From contig JAFGKK010000089.1 of the NCBI GenBank assembly GCA_016928575.1, forward strand, positions 1 to 48,724: a stretch of 48,724 nucleotides of DNA. The letters are read 5' to 3'. Shown piece after piece: positions 35,538 through 44,580 of the stretch. Under the pieces are notes generated by a model that searched no databases, was not told the origin of the DNA, and saw only the letters and a program-made list of their open reading frames with translations. Source of the DNA: Anaerolineales bacterium (lineage in GTDB: Bacteria; Chloroflexota; Anaerolineae; Anaerolineales; RBG-16-64-43). Made by a program: the position numbers and the translations under genes. Within the stretch, counting starts at the first letter, position 1, and each line of letters starts with the position of its first letter.

Positions 35538-35975
35538 ATGAACAGGGAACAGGGAACCCCGAAACGGAACAAGATCCTCTCGGATGCGGTCGAGAGGACA
35601 AAACCGAAGGCGGAGGAACTGCTGCGGCAGCCGGAAAAAGCGGAGCGGCTGCTTTCCCAAGCGGTCGAGAAGGCCGATAAACGCGAGGAACGGAAAGGCC
35701 CGTTGCTGGAAGTGTGGAAGTATTTGCGGGCATTGTTCCGTCTGATGCGATCCTATCTCAAGCGCGAATACACGTCCATTCCCTGGGGCTCGATGGCGCT
35801 GGTGGTGATCGCGGTGATTTATTTTGTCGCCTTGGTAGATGTGCTTCCGGATTTCGTCCCCGGGGTGGGATACATCGACGACGCCGCGGTGATCGCGTTC
35901 GTCGTCTCGCAAATCCGGGTGGACCTGGATGCTTTCCTGCGATGGGAATCCGCACGGGGCGGGAAGGCGGAATAG
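35538..35975 (+). CDS. YkvA/DUF1232-family membrane protein
   Basis: 145 residues. A charged, helical N-terminus (KPKAEELLRQPEKAERLLSQ) is followed by the DUF1232 core: FVALVDVLPDFVPGVGYIDD and AAVIAFVVSQIRVDLDAFLR. The D-x-x-PDxxPxxGxxDD pattern is diagnostic. Function is unknown; the protein is expected in the membrane. It is separate from the upstream nuclease-like gene by 127 nt with nothing recognisable. A hairpin with a short T-tract follows at 36016. Confidence 0.87.
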   Translation: MNREQGTPKRNKILSDAVERTKPKAEELLRQPEKAERLLSQAVEKADKREERKGPLLEVWKYLRALFRLMRSYLKREYTSIPWGSMALVVIAVIYFVALVDVLPDFVPGVGYIDDAAVIAFVVSQIRVDLDAFLRWESARGGKAE

Positions 35976-36015
35976 CGCCGGCAAGATCCTTCCGCCCACT
36001 CGCCGGGACAATCCG

Positions 36016-36041
36016 CCGCACCCGCAAAGCGGGTGCGGTTT
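36016..36041 (+). terminator. short terminator-like hairpin
   Basis: CCGCACCCGC-AAA-GCGGGTGCGG followed by TTT, just behind the DUF1232 gene. The T-tract is short, so termination may be weak. No gene is evident in the rest of the spacer up to 36449. Confidence 0.6.
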
Positions 36042-36449
36042 GCGCTTTCCGCATCCCTGCCCTTTACGGTTTCGATCATTTTCCAGGATAATCTTTATCG
36101 CGGCTCAACCCGCCGCGGGGCGGCCGCCTTCGGATGCCCCTTTGCCGGCGGATGCCCGGATTGTTGTCGGAGCGGCACGCTTCCGGAGGGACCGGTTCCG
36201 CCTATCCCTTTCGGACGGGATGAAATCCTCCGGCGGCTCAATCTCGGGGGCTGCGAATTTCGCCGGTTGGGTTCTGTGAGGGCCGCAGGCGGCGAGGAGG
36301 CAGAACAGGTTTGCCGGGCCGGCGGCGACGCACTTGAGAGTGACGTTGATGGGCGACCTCCTATCGGAATGGGGGTTTCCAACGTACAATCCGGATCTGA
36401 AGATCCTCTCAAGCTGGGCTTAAGATTTTCCGGGAATGCGCGCGGCAGG

Positions 36450-36525
36450 GGAACCCTTGGGAACCCTTGCCGACCCTTAGGGTTGGCGGAACCCTTGGGA
36501 ACCCTTGCCAACCCTTAGGGTTGGC
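36450..36525. repeat. two tandem copies of a 38-bp repeat
   Basis: The units 36450-36487 and 36488-36525 differ at one base. Each contains two ACCCTTG steps and a palindrome GCCRACCCTTAGGGTTGGC. It ends 8 nt before the ATG of the frameshifted membrane gene. Confidence 0.9.
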
Positions 36526-36533
36526 GGAATGCC

Positions 36534-37339
36534 ATGCGGAAAATCCTGCGGACCGAGGTTTCCACCAAAAACCTGATCGCTGTCGGAGCGGTTGCGGTGT
36601 TTCTTCCGCCGCTGGTCCAGCGCGGGTTTTCCCTCGCCGGGATCCCGCAGCTGAACTGTTCGTCCTGACCCACCCGATCCGGGAGGATTTCGCGGCCGTC
36701 TTCCCATTCGTCAACGCGCTGTTCCTGCTCCTCCTGGTTGGCGTCCTGGCCGACGGCGCAAGAGTCAGCCGGCTGTTTTCCCTGTGCGTGTCGGTCCTGT
36801 ATCTCTTCGCGTCGGTTTTGCAAAGCGTGTCGGTTGATGATCGGTACGGCCTGGCCGTCTGCACCGCCTCGCTGGTCCCGACCTTGTGCCTGGCCTTTCT
36901 CTGGCTGCAGGATTTTTTTCTGCACGGGAACGCCTTCGCCCACCGTCCCGGCGCGCGCCGGCTGATCCTGCTCCTGCCGCCGGCGCTGTTGGCGCTGTGG
37001 CGGCCGCTCGATCCATCCACCGGGCTGCCGGATATCCATGTCCGCTATCTGTTTGAATCCGGATCCGCACTGACATTCTGCATGACGACCACCGCAACGC
37101 TGGCGGTTCTGTTGGCGCATTTCCCGTCGGTGAACCGGCCGCTCCTGAAAGCGTCCGCTCTGTTCGGCTTTCTGTTCGGAATGGGGAATCTGGTGCTGGA
37201 ATTCGTCATTCTGCCGGAGCTCTTGTGGACCGGGGTGATGCACTTTCCGCTGCTGATCCTCTCGGCGGCGGGATTGTTCGTATCGTTCCGGGATCCGGCG
37301 AAAAAAGATACGGAAAAACGGAATACGATGAACGGATAA
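36534..37339 (+). pseudogene. integral membrane protein gene with one frameshift
   Basis: From the ATG at 36534 the first frame gives RKILRTEVSTKNLIAVGAVA and VFLPPLVQRGFSLAGIP, then hits a stop. From about 36647 the downstream frame continues without a break as AAELFVLTHPIREDFAAVFP and further hydrophobic helices to 37339. Joined, they make one protein of about 268 residues with around seven membrane segments, so a single-base insertion or two-base loss near 36641-36650 is the simplest reading. The family is not recognised. It may be an assembly indel. Confidence 0.7.
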
Positions 37340-37459
37340 TGGATCGATGCGTAAATTTATGTCATTCGGGATCCCGTCCACCACCAACCTCGGTATGCCA
37401 GCTGCCGCCGGCCGGGGAGAAAAGCGGGGTAGAATCCCACAAACTGAAAGGAGCGCATG

Positions 37460-37882
37460 ATGGATTATTCCCTGGACGGTTATTGCGGTCTGTATTGCGG
37501 GGCGTGCCCAATCTTTCTGGAAACGAAAGCCGGAACGGCGAAGGAAGCATGCCGCGGGTGCAAGAGCGGACTGAATGCGGAGTGGTGCCGCGTATGCAAC
37601 CTCAAGGCCTGCGCCCGGAGCAAGGGCGTCGAATTTTGCTCCGCCTGCGAGGAATATCCCTGTGAAAAGCTGAAGGGATTTGCGGACATGGAGGAATATC
37701 CGTACCACCGCGAAATTTTCGAATATATGAAGACCATCGACCGGGAGGGAAAAGCCGCCTGGCTGGAGGGGATGAAGGCGCGCTGGTCCTGCCCGGAGTG
37801 CGGGCAGGAAGCCTCCTGGTGGGACACGGCCTGCACGCGTTGCGGAACCGCATTGCGCGGGTATTCGAAACCGAAACCCTGA
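37460..37882 (+). CDS. DUF3795 cysteine-rich protein
   Basis: 140 residues. GYCGLYCGACPIFLETK, ACRGCKSG, CRVCNLKACARSKGVEFC and CSACEEYPCEKLKGF are the cysteine clusters of DUF3795. A C-terminal zinc-ribbon-like CPECGQEA and CTRCGTAL is added. It probably binds zinc or an Fe-S centre; no reaction is known. The second ATG (37460) is chosen because GGAG is 6 nt upstream; the first ATG (37457) is only 3 nt away. Confidence 0.87.
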   Translation: MDYSLDGYCGLYCGACPIFLETKAGTAKEACRGCKSGLNAEWCRVCNLKACARSKGVEFCSACEEYPCEKLKGFADMEEYPYHREIFEYMKTIDREGKAAWLEGMKARWSCPECGQEASWWDTACTRCGTALRGYSKPKP

Positions 37883-37902
37883 CGATCGCCGACCAATCTA
37901 AA

Positions 37903-37962
37903 AAACGCAAAGCCCCAAAGGCGCCGGAGATTTTTCTTCCGTGCCTTTGAGGCTTTGCGTTT
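37903..37962. terminator. bidirectional hairpin terminator
   Basis: AAACGCAAAGCC pairs with GGCTTTGCGTTT, and CAAAGGC with GCCTTTG inside, around a loop containing TTTTT. An A-run precedes it. The rest of the spacer to 38247 contains only low-complexity C-rich sequence. Confidence 0.75.
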
Positions 37963-38247
37963 CGGGGGCAGTTCGCCGTGGGAACAACTTGGCTGGGGCT
38001 ATTCAAGTAATCTTGTTTCTGCTCGGCGGATTCAATGTTAAAGGAAATCTTAGACTTCTCGATCCCCGCCCCTATCCCCTGGCCCCCCCAGCCCGCCCTC
38101 GAGCGGCCTGTCCCGAGCGTAACGAGGGAAAGCGAGAGACGGGTGTGGGGGTTGGAAGCGAGGAAAGACCAAAACCGGAAGCCGGGGAGATGCGTCTCCT
38201 TCCGATAACACGAGCGCTTCCGCCTCCCCGTGGTATCATGGGCGGCC

Positions 38248-38922
38248 ATGATCGCGGCCCTCTTCGACATCGAAGGCACGCTGTTCACCAATCCGATGGG
38301 CAAGGGGATGACCGAGTACGCCTTTGCCCACGGGCGCGCGATTCCGGCCGCGGCTTACTTCGCCTCGCTCCTGCCTCTGTATCAGATTAGCAAATTGGGT
38401 TTTTACTCCCGGGAAGCGTTCAATACAATCGCGATCGCACGCATGGCCGGTCTGATCGGAGGATACAGCCGGCCGGAGGCCGACGCCGCCTTCGACTGGG
38501 TCGCGGATGAGTTCATCCTCCCCTCGGGCCGCAGGGAAATCCTCGGCCGCTGGGAACGCCACCGCGCGTCGGGGCATCTGCTGATGATCGCCTCGGGCGG
38601 ACTGACGCCGATCGTCGCGCGGATCGGGGCAAGGCTCCAGGCGGCGGGGACGGCCGGGACGGACGCCGAGGTGCGCGCCGGCCGCTATACCGGACGGATC
38701 GGATCGCCGGTGGTGATCGGCCGCGAGAAGGCCGCCCGCACATTGCGCTTGGCTGCGGAGCTTGGGGTAGAGGTGGATTGGAAGGAGAGTTACGCTTACG
38801 CGGATTCGTTCCACGATCTGCCGTTTCTGGAGCTCGCCGGCCACCCGACGGCCGTCCATCCGGATTCGAAGCTGCGGCAAACCGCCGTGCAACGGGGATG
38901 GTCCGTGCTGGACGGGGAGTAG
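38248..38922 (+). CDS. HAD-IB family hydrolase
   Basis: 224 residues. FDIEGTLFTNPMGKGM is motif I with nucleophile D7, but Glu (E9) instead of the second Asp. LMIASGGLTPIV is motif II, REKAARTLRLAAELGV motif III and YADSFHDLPFLELAGHPTAV motif IV, as in SerB-like HAD-IB phosphatases. The cap is helical (PLYQISKLGFYSREAFN). Glu at the acid/base position is also seen in some HAD-IB proteins, so activity is possible. Start ATG 38248; it is 9 nt from the following methyltransferase. Confidence 0.87.
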   Translation: MIAALFDIEGTLFTNPMGKGMTEYAFAHGRAIPAAAYFASLLPLYQISKLGFYSREAFNTIAIARMAGLIGGYSRPEADAAFDWVADEFILPSGRREILGRWERHRASGHLLMIASGGLTPIVARIGARLQAAGTAGTDAEVRAGRYTGRIGSPVVIGREKAARTLRLAAELGVEVDWKESYAYADSFHDLPFLELAGHPTAVHPDSKLRQTAVQRGWSVLDGE

Positions 38923-38931
38923 GAAACCGGA

Positions 38932-39744
38932 ATGGGACGGGCGGACAGGCTGGACGACAAGCGCTTTCTGAAAAGACAATACCGCGACGCCTCGAACCTG
39001 AACGCGCGCGTATCCATCCACCGGACCTTCAGCACCAACCCCCACGGCTTTTTGCAGTGGATCTTCGAGCGGCTGGATCTTCCCCCCGATTGCCGGTTGC
39101 TTGAGCTGGGGTGCGGAAGCGGCGAGTTGTGGCGCGACAACCTCGGCCGGATCCCGGAGGGATGGAACCTCACGCTGACCGATGCTTCGGCCGGCATGGC
39201 GCAGCAGGCGCGGAGGAATCTCGCTTCCGGCGGCCGGCTGTTCCGCTTTGCACTCGCGGACGCGCAAGCGGTCCCATTTCCCGCGGCGGCTTTCGACGCG
39301 GTGATCGCCGACCACATGCTGTATCACGTTCGCGAACGCCCGCGGGCGCTGGCGGAAATTCGCAGGGTGATGCGCCCCGCCGGGCGGTTTTATGCTTCCA
39401 CGGTCGGGAGCGGGCACATGCGCGAGTTGGCCGAACTGGTTTCCGGATTCGATCCGCAACTGGACGTGTGGAGGTCGGGCGGGTTGGAAGAGGGGTTCAC
39501 GCTGGAAAACGGCGCGGAGCAGATCGCGGCTTTGTTCCGCGAGGTGACTCTCCAGCGCTACGAGGATTCCCTGGCCGTCACCGAGTTGGAGCCGCTCATC
39601 GCCTATATTCAATCCGGCCGGATGACGGTCGGCGAAGGCCGGCTGGGTGAATTGAAGGAATACCTAAAGCGGGAGATGACGCGAAGAGGCGGGGTGATCC
39701 GGATCTCGAAGGAGACGGGCCTATTCTCCGCGGTCCGGGAGTGA
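38932..39744 (+). CDS. class I SAM-dependent methyltransferase
   Basis: 270 residues. LLELGCGSGELWRDNLGRIP is motif I (about 60-80), LTDASAGMAQQARRNL motif II, and VPFPAAAFDAVIADHMLYHV the UbiE-like motif. MRPAGRFYASTVGSGHMREL follows. The first 45 residues (RQYRDASNLNARVSIHRTFS) are a specific N-terminal cap. It forms a tight pair with the HAD-IB gene. The substrate is unknown. Confidence 0.88.
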   Translation: MGRADRLDDKRFLKRQYRDASNLNARVSIHRTFSTNPHGFLQWIFERLDLPPDCRLLELGCGSGELWRDNLGRIPEGWNLTLTDASAGMAQQARRNLASGGRLFRFALADAQAVPFPAAAFDAVIADHMLYHVRERPRALAEIRRVMRPAGRFYASTVGSGHMRELAELVSGFDPQLDVWRSGGLEEGFTLENGAEQIAALFREVTLQRYEDSLAVTELEPLIAYIQSGRMTVGEGRLGELKEYLKREMTRRGGVIRISKETGLFSAVRE

Positions 39745-39871
39745 GAGGAATCGGTTCGGGCTGAACAACCGCTGGGCACGGCGGATCCGGAAGACGGTCC
39801 GTCTTTCGGCGCGGACAAAACGCGGATGCGCCGGGGCGGGAAGCCGTCCGGACGGATACGGGAGGGAACGC

Positions 39872-40417
39872 GTGGGCAACCGAAGGAAGCTGGTGTTGTT
39901 TTTGTTCCTGGTCGCAGCGGTGCTGGCCGTCGACCAGGCGGGCAAGGCGCTCGCGACGGAATATCTTTCCGACGGCGTCCGGCATTCCTACCTTGGGGAT
40001 TTCCTCCGCCTGGAATACATCCACAACACCGGCGCCATCCTCGGGCTGGGCTCCCAGCTTCCAGCCGGGATCCGCCGCTGGTTCATGCCACTCTCCACGG
40101 TCGCGATCCTGGTCTGGGTCGGCATCATGCTCATTCGCGAGGAAGGATTCGGCTGGGCGGCCGCGGGCTTCAGCTTGGTGTGGGGCGGCGGCTTCGCCAA
40201 CCTGATCGACCGGGCGGCGTACGGCGAGGTGGTCGATTTCTTCAGCCTGGGATTCGGCGCGGTGCGCACCGGGGTTTCGAACTTGGCCGACGTGGCGATC
40301 GTGGTCGGCATTCCGCTGATCATCATCGGTTGGCTGGGCATGAAGCCGGCGGTCCCGGAAGCCGGGGAAGGGAACGGAGCGGCCGCGGACGAGGCGCGCA
40401 AGGATCAAACGATGTGA
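39872..40417 (+). CDS. lspA: signal peptidase II (lipoprotein signal peptidase)
   Basis: 181 residues. It has four membrane helices; VLAVDQAGKALATEYL is the N-terminal motif, YIHNTGAILGLG the NxGxxF-like segment, and WGGGFANLIDRAAYGEVVDF and GVSNLADVAIVVG carry the catalytic aspartates (D113 and D140). It cleaves the signal peptide of diacylglyceryl prolipoproteins, including the several lipoproteins in this window. The start is GTG with GGGAGG upstream. The C-terminal tail is hydrophilic and extends a little beyond the typical end. Confidence 0.93.
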   Translation: MGNRRKLVLFLFLVAAVLAVDQAGKALATEYLSDGVRHSYLGDFLRLEYIHNTGAILGLGSQLPAGIRRWFMPLSTVAILVWVGIMLIREEGFGWAAAGFSLVWGGGFANLIDRAAYGEVVDFFSLGFGAVRTGVSNLADVAIVVGIPLIIIGWLGMKPAVPEAGEGNGAAADEARKDQTM

Positions 40418-40600
40418 CGCGCCGCCGGCCGTAGAGGGCGATTGCGATTCGCGAAAGCGGCGAACCGGGGCGCTTGGCCGAGCCCTCCGGTTCGAACCAT
40501 CCTCCGCATTTTATAAAGGCCGGACACGTCTTTACAGGGGGCGATCCGACGCAGCAATCTGCTTCGCTCCCTCCGGCCCCTTGCAATCATATTTTCCAAG

Positions 40601-40861
40601 GTGGTTTTCAATATTCGGGTGGGGGGCCGCGCTTTCCTCAAGGAAACCAGGCTCGCCGAGCTGTTCGGCGGCGGGATCAGCTCGGATTGCGAGGTGCCCG
40701 AAGGCCGGCCCTGCCAGAGGATCCTCCAGTGGAACCTCCGCGATCCGCTGCTGGCGCAGGGCTGGCCGGAATTCTTCTCCATAGATCTCGATGGCGTTTT
40801 CATTACGAACCTGCGCGAAGGGACGGTGGGCCGAAAAGAACCCGCGCGGTCCGCGCCTTAA
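40601..40861 (+). CDS. hypothetical protein
   Basis: 86 residues from a GTG. FLKETRLAELFGGGISSDCE, CQRILQWNLRDPLLAQGWPE and FFSIDLDGVFITNLREGTVG look like ordinary protein sequence, but no family is recognised. There is no good ribosome-binding site and the frame is open some way upstream, so the start is uncertain. It might be a fragment of a larger gene. Confidence 0.4.
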   Translation: MVFNIRVGGRAFLKETRLAELFGGGISSDCEVPEGRPCQRILQWNLRDPLLAQGWPEFFSIDLDGVFITNLREGTVGRKEPARSAP

Positions 40862-41012
40862 GCTTTGGGGGTTGCATGCCGACAATGCTGGAGGCGGAAT
40901 CCGAATCCGGCGGATGCGTCGCCGCTACCGTCGATTGGTTCGGGAGGCGTGCATCCGGTAAAATACAACACGAACCCCCGGGATCCGCAGATTTCGGCGG
41001 GAAAGGCCATAC

Positions 41013-42464
41013 GTGCCCATGCGCTTTGCCTTCGTAGACGAGGTTATCCGGTTCAATATCCCGGTTGGATTCACCGGAGTGGCATCGATGCTGCGGCGCG
41101 GCGGCCACGAGGTGAAGTTGTTTGTCATCGGCGGGCGCCCGGAGCGGGCTCTCGAGGCGATCCGCGCCTGGGCTCCCGCCGCGGTGTGTTTCAGCATGCT
41201 GACCGGCGGCCATCAGCGCATTCTGGAATTTGCCCGGATCCTGAAGCAAGGCGCGGCGGTGACGACGGTCTTCGGCGGGCCGCACCCGACCTTCTTCCCC
41301 GAGATGATTAAGCTCCCCTGGGTGGACGCCGTCTGCCGGGGCGAGGGTGAAGAAGCCGCTCTGGAATTCGCGGATCGGCTCGAGGCGGAGGGGGGGCGAA
41401 TTCCGGAGGACGTGCGCAACTTCTGGGTGAAGCGCGGCGAAGAAGTGATCCGCAATCCGGTGCGGCCCCGCAACCGGTCCCTCGACGACCTGCCCTTTCC
41501 GGCCCGCGATCTCTACACCCGGCTCTCCCCCTTCCTCTACCACCACGGGATCAAGCACTTTGTGGCCCACCGCGGATGCCCGAACCGCTGCACGTACTGT
41601 TTCAACGACGCCTACAACAAGATGTACCGCGAAGAAACCGGCCAATCCGGGATTTTCTTCTCCCGCTCGCCGGAAAGCATCATCGAGGAAATCCAGGACC
41701 TGCGCAAGAAAGTCCCGCTGCGGATGGTGGGCTTCGTGGACGACGTCTTCACCCTGGATAGGAAATGGGCCTTGGCGTTCGCGGAGGCGTATGCCCGGCG
41801 GGTCCGCCTGCCGTTCAGCATCAACGCGCGCTTCGAATCCTTGGAGGAGGATGTGACGGCGGCGTTGGCCGAGGCCGGCCTGCGGCTGGCGTATTGCGGG
41901 GTGGAATCCGGCGACGAATATTTCCGCAACCAGGTGATGCTGCGCCGGATGAGCGAGGAGCAGATGGCCGCCGCCGCGGATCGGCTCCGCCGCCACGGCG
42001 TGAAGCTGATCACGGAAAACATCGTCGGGCTGCCGGGCGAAACCTACGCGGCGGCACTGCGCACCCTCGCGGTCAATCAGCGGATCCAGCCCGACGTCGC
42101 CAACGCCTCGCTGTTCGCCCCGTATCCGAAGCTGCCGCTCACGGCGTATGCGGTCGAGCGCGGATTCTTCGACGGAAATTTTGACTCCCTGTATGAGAAT
42201 TATTACCACCGGACGCCCCTGCGGTTCGCCGACGAGCGCGAGCGAAGGCGGATCCTGAACCTGCGTTGCTTCTTCAGCCTGTTGTCGCATCATCCGCGCC
42301 TGATGCGCGTCTTTGCGCCGCTGCTCGAGCTTCCCCCGAACGCGCTGTTCCGCCTGATCGGGGACCTGATCGACGGGTATTATCTGCGCAAGTGCCTGGC
42401 TTACCGGATGGGCTTCGGGGAATCGTGGCAAACCCTGCGGCATTTCCTGTCCGCCTATCGCTGA
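41013..42464 (+). CDS. B12-binding-type radical SAM protein
   Basis: 483 residues from GTG (an ATG follows at 41019); AAAGG lies 6 nt upstream of the GTG. The N-terminal part is a cobalamin-binding-like Rossmann domain (FTGVASMLRRGGHEVKLFVI ... VTTVFGGPHPTFFPEMI). HRGCPNRCTYCFND gives the radical SAM cluster (C189, C193, C196). VGFVDDVFTLDR, LRLAYCGVESGDEYF and ENIVGLPGETY are later TIM-barrel motifs. The DxHxxG B12 motif is not seen, so B12 use is unproven. Such proteins often methylate or rearrange unreactive carbons. There is no cluster context. Confidence 0.88.
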   Translation: MPMRFAFVDEVIRFNIPVGFTGVASMLRRGGHEVKLFVIGGRPERALEAIRAWAPAAVCFSMLTGGHQRILEFARILKQGAAVTTVFGGPHPTFFPEMIKLPWVDAVCRGEGEEAALEFADRLEAEGGRIPEDVRNFWVKRGEEVIRNPVRPRNRSLDDLPFPARDLYTRLSPFLYHHGIKHFVAHRGCPNRCTYCFNDAYNKMYREETGQSGIFFSRSPESIIEEIQDLRKKVPLRMVGFVDDVFTLDRKWALAFAEAYARRVRLPFSINARFESLEEDVTAALAEAGLRLAYCGVESGDEYFRNQVMLRRMSEEQMAAAADRLRRHGVKLITENIVGLPGETYAAALRTLAVNQRIQPDVANASLFAPYPKLPLTAYAVERGFFDGNFDSLYENYYHRTPLRFADERERRRILNLRCFFSLLSHHPRLMRVFAPLLELPPNALFRLIGDLIDGYYLRKCLAYRMGFGESWQTLRHFLSAYR

Positions 42465-42787
42465 AGGGAGGGGGAGTTCCTCTCCGTCGCGGTGCGCCGC
42501 TTTTCGCGCCGCAGCCGGCGGTTGTTCATCCGGAATCCTTCGGAGGACTGCTCCGGCCGTCTTGATGCATGGCCGGTGAGCTGGATGCGGACGAACACCG
42601 GAACGGAACGTGTCGGTGCGTAGCGCCACCGTGCCGAAACCCGCCGGATCGTCTACGGGCGGCCGGTATCGTGACCTACGGGCGACCCCGCCCCGGCCGA
42701 CGGCGAGTTGCCAAGCGTCTCCCCCACAGTGGATACTGGCGGAAGCTCGGTTCTCGGCAAGCGAATCGGAACCCGACGGGGTGCGCC

Positions 42788-43870
42788 ATGAAGACGATTT
42801 GTGGAACCTTCTGGAGGATGCTGTACCTGCCGGCGGCGTGCGCGCCGGTCCTCGCCTGTTCCCTGATTTCCGGCGTTGTGCCGGCGACGCCAACAATTTC
42901 GTCCGATCCTTCCTCCATTCCTCCGACGGGAACGGTTTCGAGCGCCGTCGATCCGGGATGGCCTGAGTGCGACGATCTCAAGGCCGGCGATCTCGGCGGG
43001 AGGATTCTGCACGGATCCGGACCGCTCTTTTGGCCGGAGCATCACAACGCGTACCTGGCCGCCTTCCCCGACACCCTGCCGATCGTCGTCCGCGACGATA
43101 TCAACCTTGGAGGAACACGGTTCACCCTCGACCAGATGATCGACCGCCTGGCGGACGATTTCAACCGTTACCCGCGCGAAATTCCGCTCCTGACCATCCT
43201 GTACACCAGTTCGGAGGGCAGGACCATCACCGGCCTGGAACGGGAAGTGGCCCGCGGCGACTACGACGACGCGCTTGTAAAATTGGCCGCGCTGGTGCGC
43301 GGATTCGACCGGCCGGTGTTCGTCCGTCCGGCGCCCGAATTCAACGGCTCCTGGAGCGGGTACCACATCCGGCATTTCGCCGAATCCTTCCGACGCATCG
43401 TCAGCTTGTTCCGCCGGGAGGGGGTGACCAACGCCGTCTTTATGTGGAACTATATGCCGCAAGCGCGGGAATTCCCGTATTTGGATTGGTACCCCGGGGA
43501 CGACGTGGTCGATTGGTGGAGCGTCGACATCTTCTCGCTCCATTTCCTCGACCCCGCGGCCAACGCCGAGCTGCTGCGCTTCCTGGCGGACGCCGCCGCC
43601 CGCGGCAAGCCGGTCTTCATCCCCGAATCGGGGCCGTCGACCCAGGGAGTCGCCGACGCTGCCGTCTGGGATTCCTGGTTCGCGCCTTTCTTCGCGCTGA
43701 TCAACGCGGATCCCAACATCAAGGGGTTTTGCTATTCCAACGAGGATTTCCGCCAGACGACGACCGCCCCGGATTGGCAGAACGTCATGCTCCAGGATTC
43801 GCCCATCCGCCCTTTTTACGCGGAGGAACTGCGCAAGCCGCAGTATTGGCACCAATCCCCGCAACCGTGA
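42788..43870 (+). CDS. lipoprotein, GH26-like glycoside hydrolase
   Basis: 360 residues. A signal peptide with lipobox (VLAC) and a Pro/Thr/Ser linker are followed by a TIM-barrel like that of GH26 beta-mannanases. VRPAPEFNGSWSGYHIRHF fits the RPxHExNGxW acid/base block (here PE instead of HE), and VFIPESGPSTQGV fits the nucleophile strand. WWSVDIFSLHFL and GFCYSNEDFRQ follow. It is probably cell-surface anchored and acts on mannan or related glycans, but the missing His in the first block makes specificity uncertain. The preceding spacer 42465-42787 holds nothing recognisable. Confidence 0.8.
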   Translation: MKTICGTFWRMLYLPAACAPVLACSLISGVVPATPTISSDPSSIPPTGTVSSAVDPGWPECDDLKAGDLGGRILHGSGPLFWPEHHNAYLAAFPDTLPIVVRDDINLGGTRFTLDQMIDRLADDFNRYPREIPLLTILYTSSEGRTITGLEREVARGDYDDALVKLAALVRGFDRPVFVRPAPEFNGSWSGYHIRHFAESFRRIVSLFRREGVTNAVFMWNYMPQAREFPYLDWYPGDDVVDWWSVDIFSLHFLDPAANAELLRFLADAAARGKPVFIPESGPSTQGVADAAVWDSWFAPFFALINADPNIKGFCYSNEDFRQTTTAPDWQNVMLQDSPIRPFYAEELRKPQYWHQSPQP

Positions 43871-44101
43871 AGCCCCGCAAGGGCGGAGTGATCGTCATGC
43901 AGGCCGCAGTCACATCCGCTGCGCGAGGGCCTGCCTCCCGAGCGATGAGCACAGTAATCTTCCGATGCAAAGAATTCGCGAGCGGGCGCGGGCGCCGGGG
44001 TGACGAACGAAAACCGGAAACACAAGAAATGGGCTCGAAGAACCCTTCCACAATCCGGACGGCGTCACCATGGGGAAGGCGATATGGCTTGGGCAGTTGA
44101 T

Positions 44102-44404
44102 CGAAGAGAGTACTTCGCAACCGGGAGCCCGGGGATTGACGCCGGGATTAATCGCGTCCGACCCTGAACGCCGGTGAAGCACACGCCGGCACGACGAATT
44201 GGGGGGCGTGGTCAGCCGACGGCCTCACGGATCAGCTTGCCCTTCAACTCGACGACGGCCTTGGTGACCTTGATCTCGCGCGGGCAGGCGACCGTACATT
44301 GGAAGATCGTCCGGCAGCGCCAGATGCCATCCGCGCCCTGAGGCGCCGCCGTGTGTTCCGCGGCTCCGCGGTCGCGCGAATCGAACAGGAAGCGATACGC
44401 CGCA
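44102..44404. repeat. direct repeat L, duplicate of the sdhB 3' region
   Basis: About 300 bp aligned by eye to 47659-47961 at roughly 85-90% identity. It covers the last 65 or so codons of sdhB plus about 110 nt beyond its stop (GTGAAGCACACGCCGGC and GACGAATTGGGGGGCG are shared exactly). The flanking 43871-44101 has no gene. Confidence 0.85.
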
Positions 44405-44408
44405 AAGA
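44212..44408 (-). pseudogene. sdhB: 3'-end fragment of succinate dehydrogenase iron-sulfur subunit
   Basis: In frame on the minus strand, RFLFDSRDRGAAEHTAAPQG, CRTIFQCTVACPREIKVTKA and VVELKGKLIREAVG match the C-terminus of the intact SdhB at 47769-48476, including its last Fe-S cysteines. Beyond the fragment the frame opens into unrelated sequence (the homology stops at about 44404), and no start for a full gene exists. Differences are mainly conservative (I/V, V/L), so this copy diverged while still under selection or came from a related strain. Confidence 0.85.
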
Positions 44409-44580
44409 AGAAGTAATAAAAACCCTCAATTGGAATTCCCGTCATTAATCCATTTACCGGACATTAACCAAACGATAAATCCCCATTAACCGGCATTTTA
44501 CCCGCTTCCGATAAATTTTAACCGTCAAAACCCACGATGGAATCCCGTTCGGCGCGGGTCGTGGAATCCATTTAGCAGGA

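Noticed and set aside
36033-36518. Possible protein in the spacer behind the DUF1232 gene
   Set aside because: The frames on both strands are Arg/Gly/Pro-rich, run into the 38-bp repeat and show no ribosome-binding site or family similarity.
40485-40515. tRNA-like GGTTCGAACC sequence
   Set aside because: No matching acceptor stem, anticodon arm or T-stem can be built around it on either strand.
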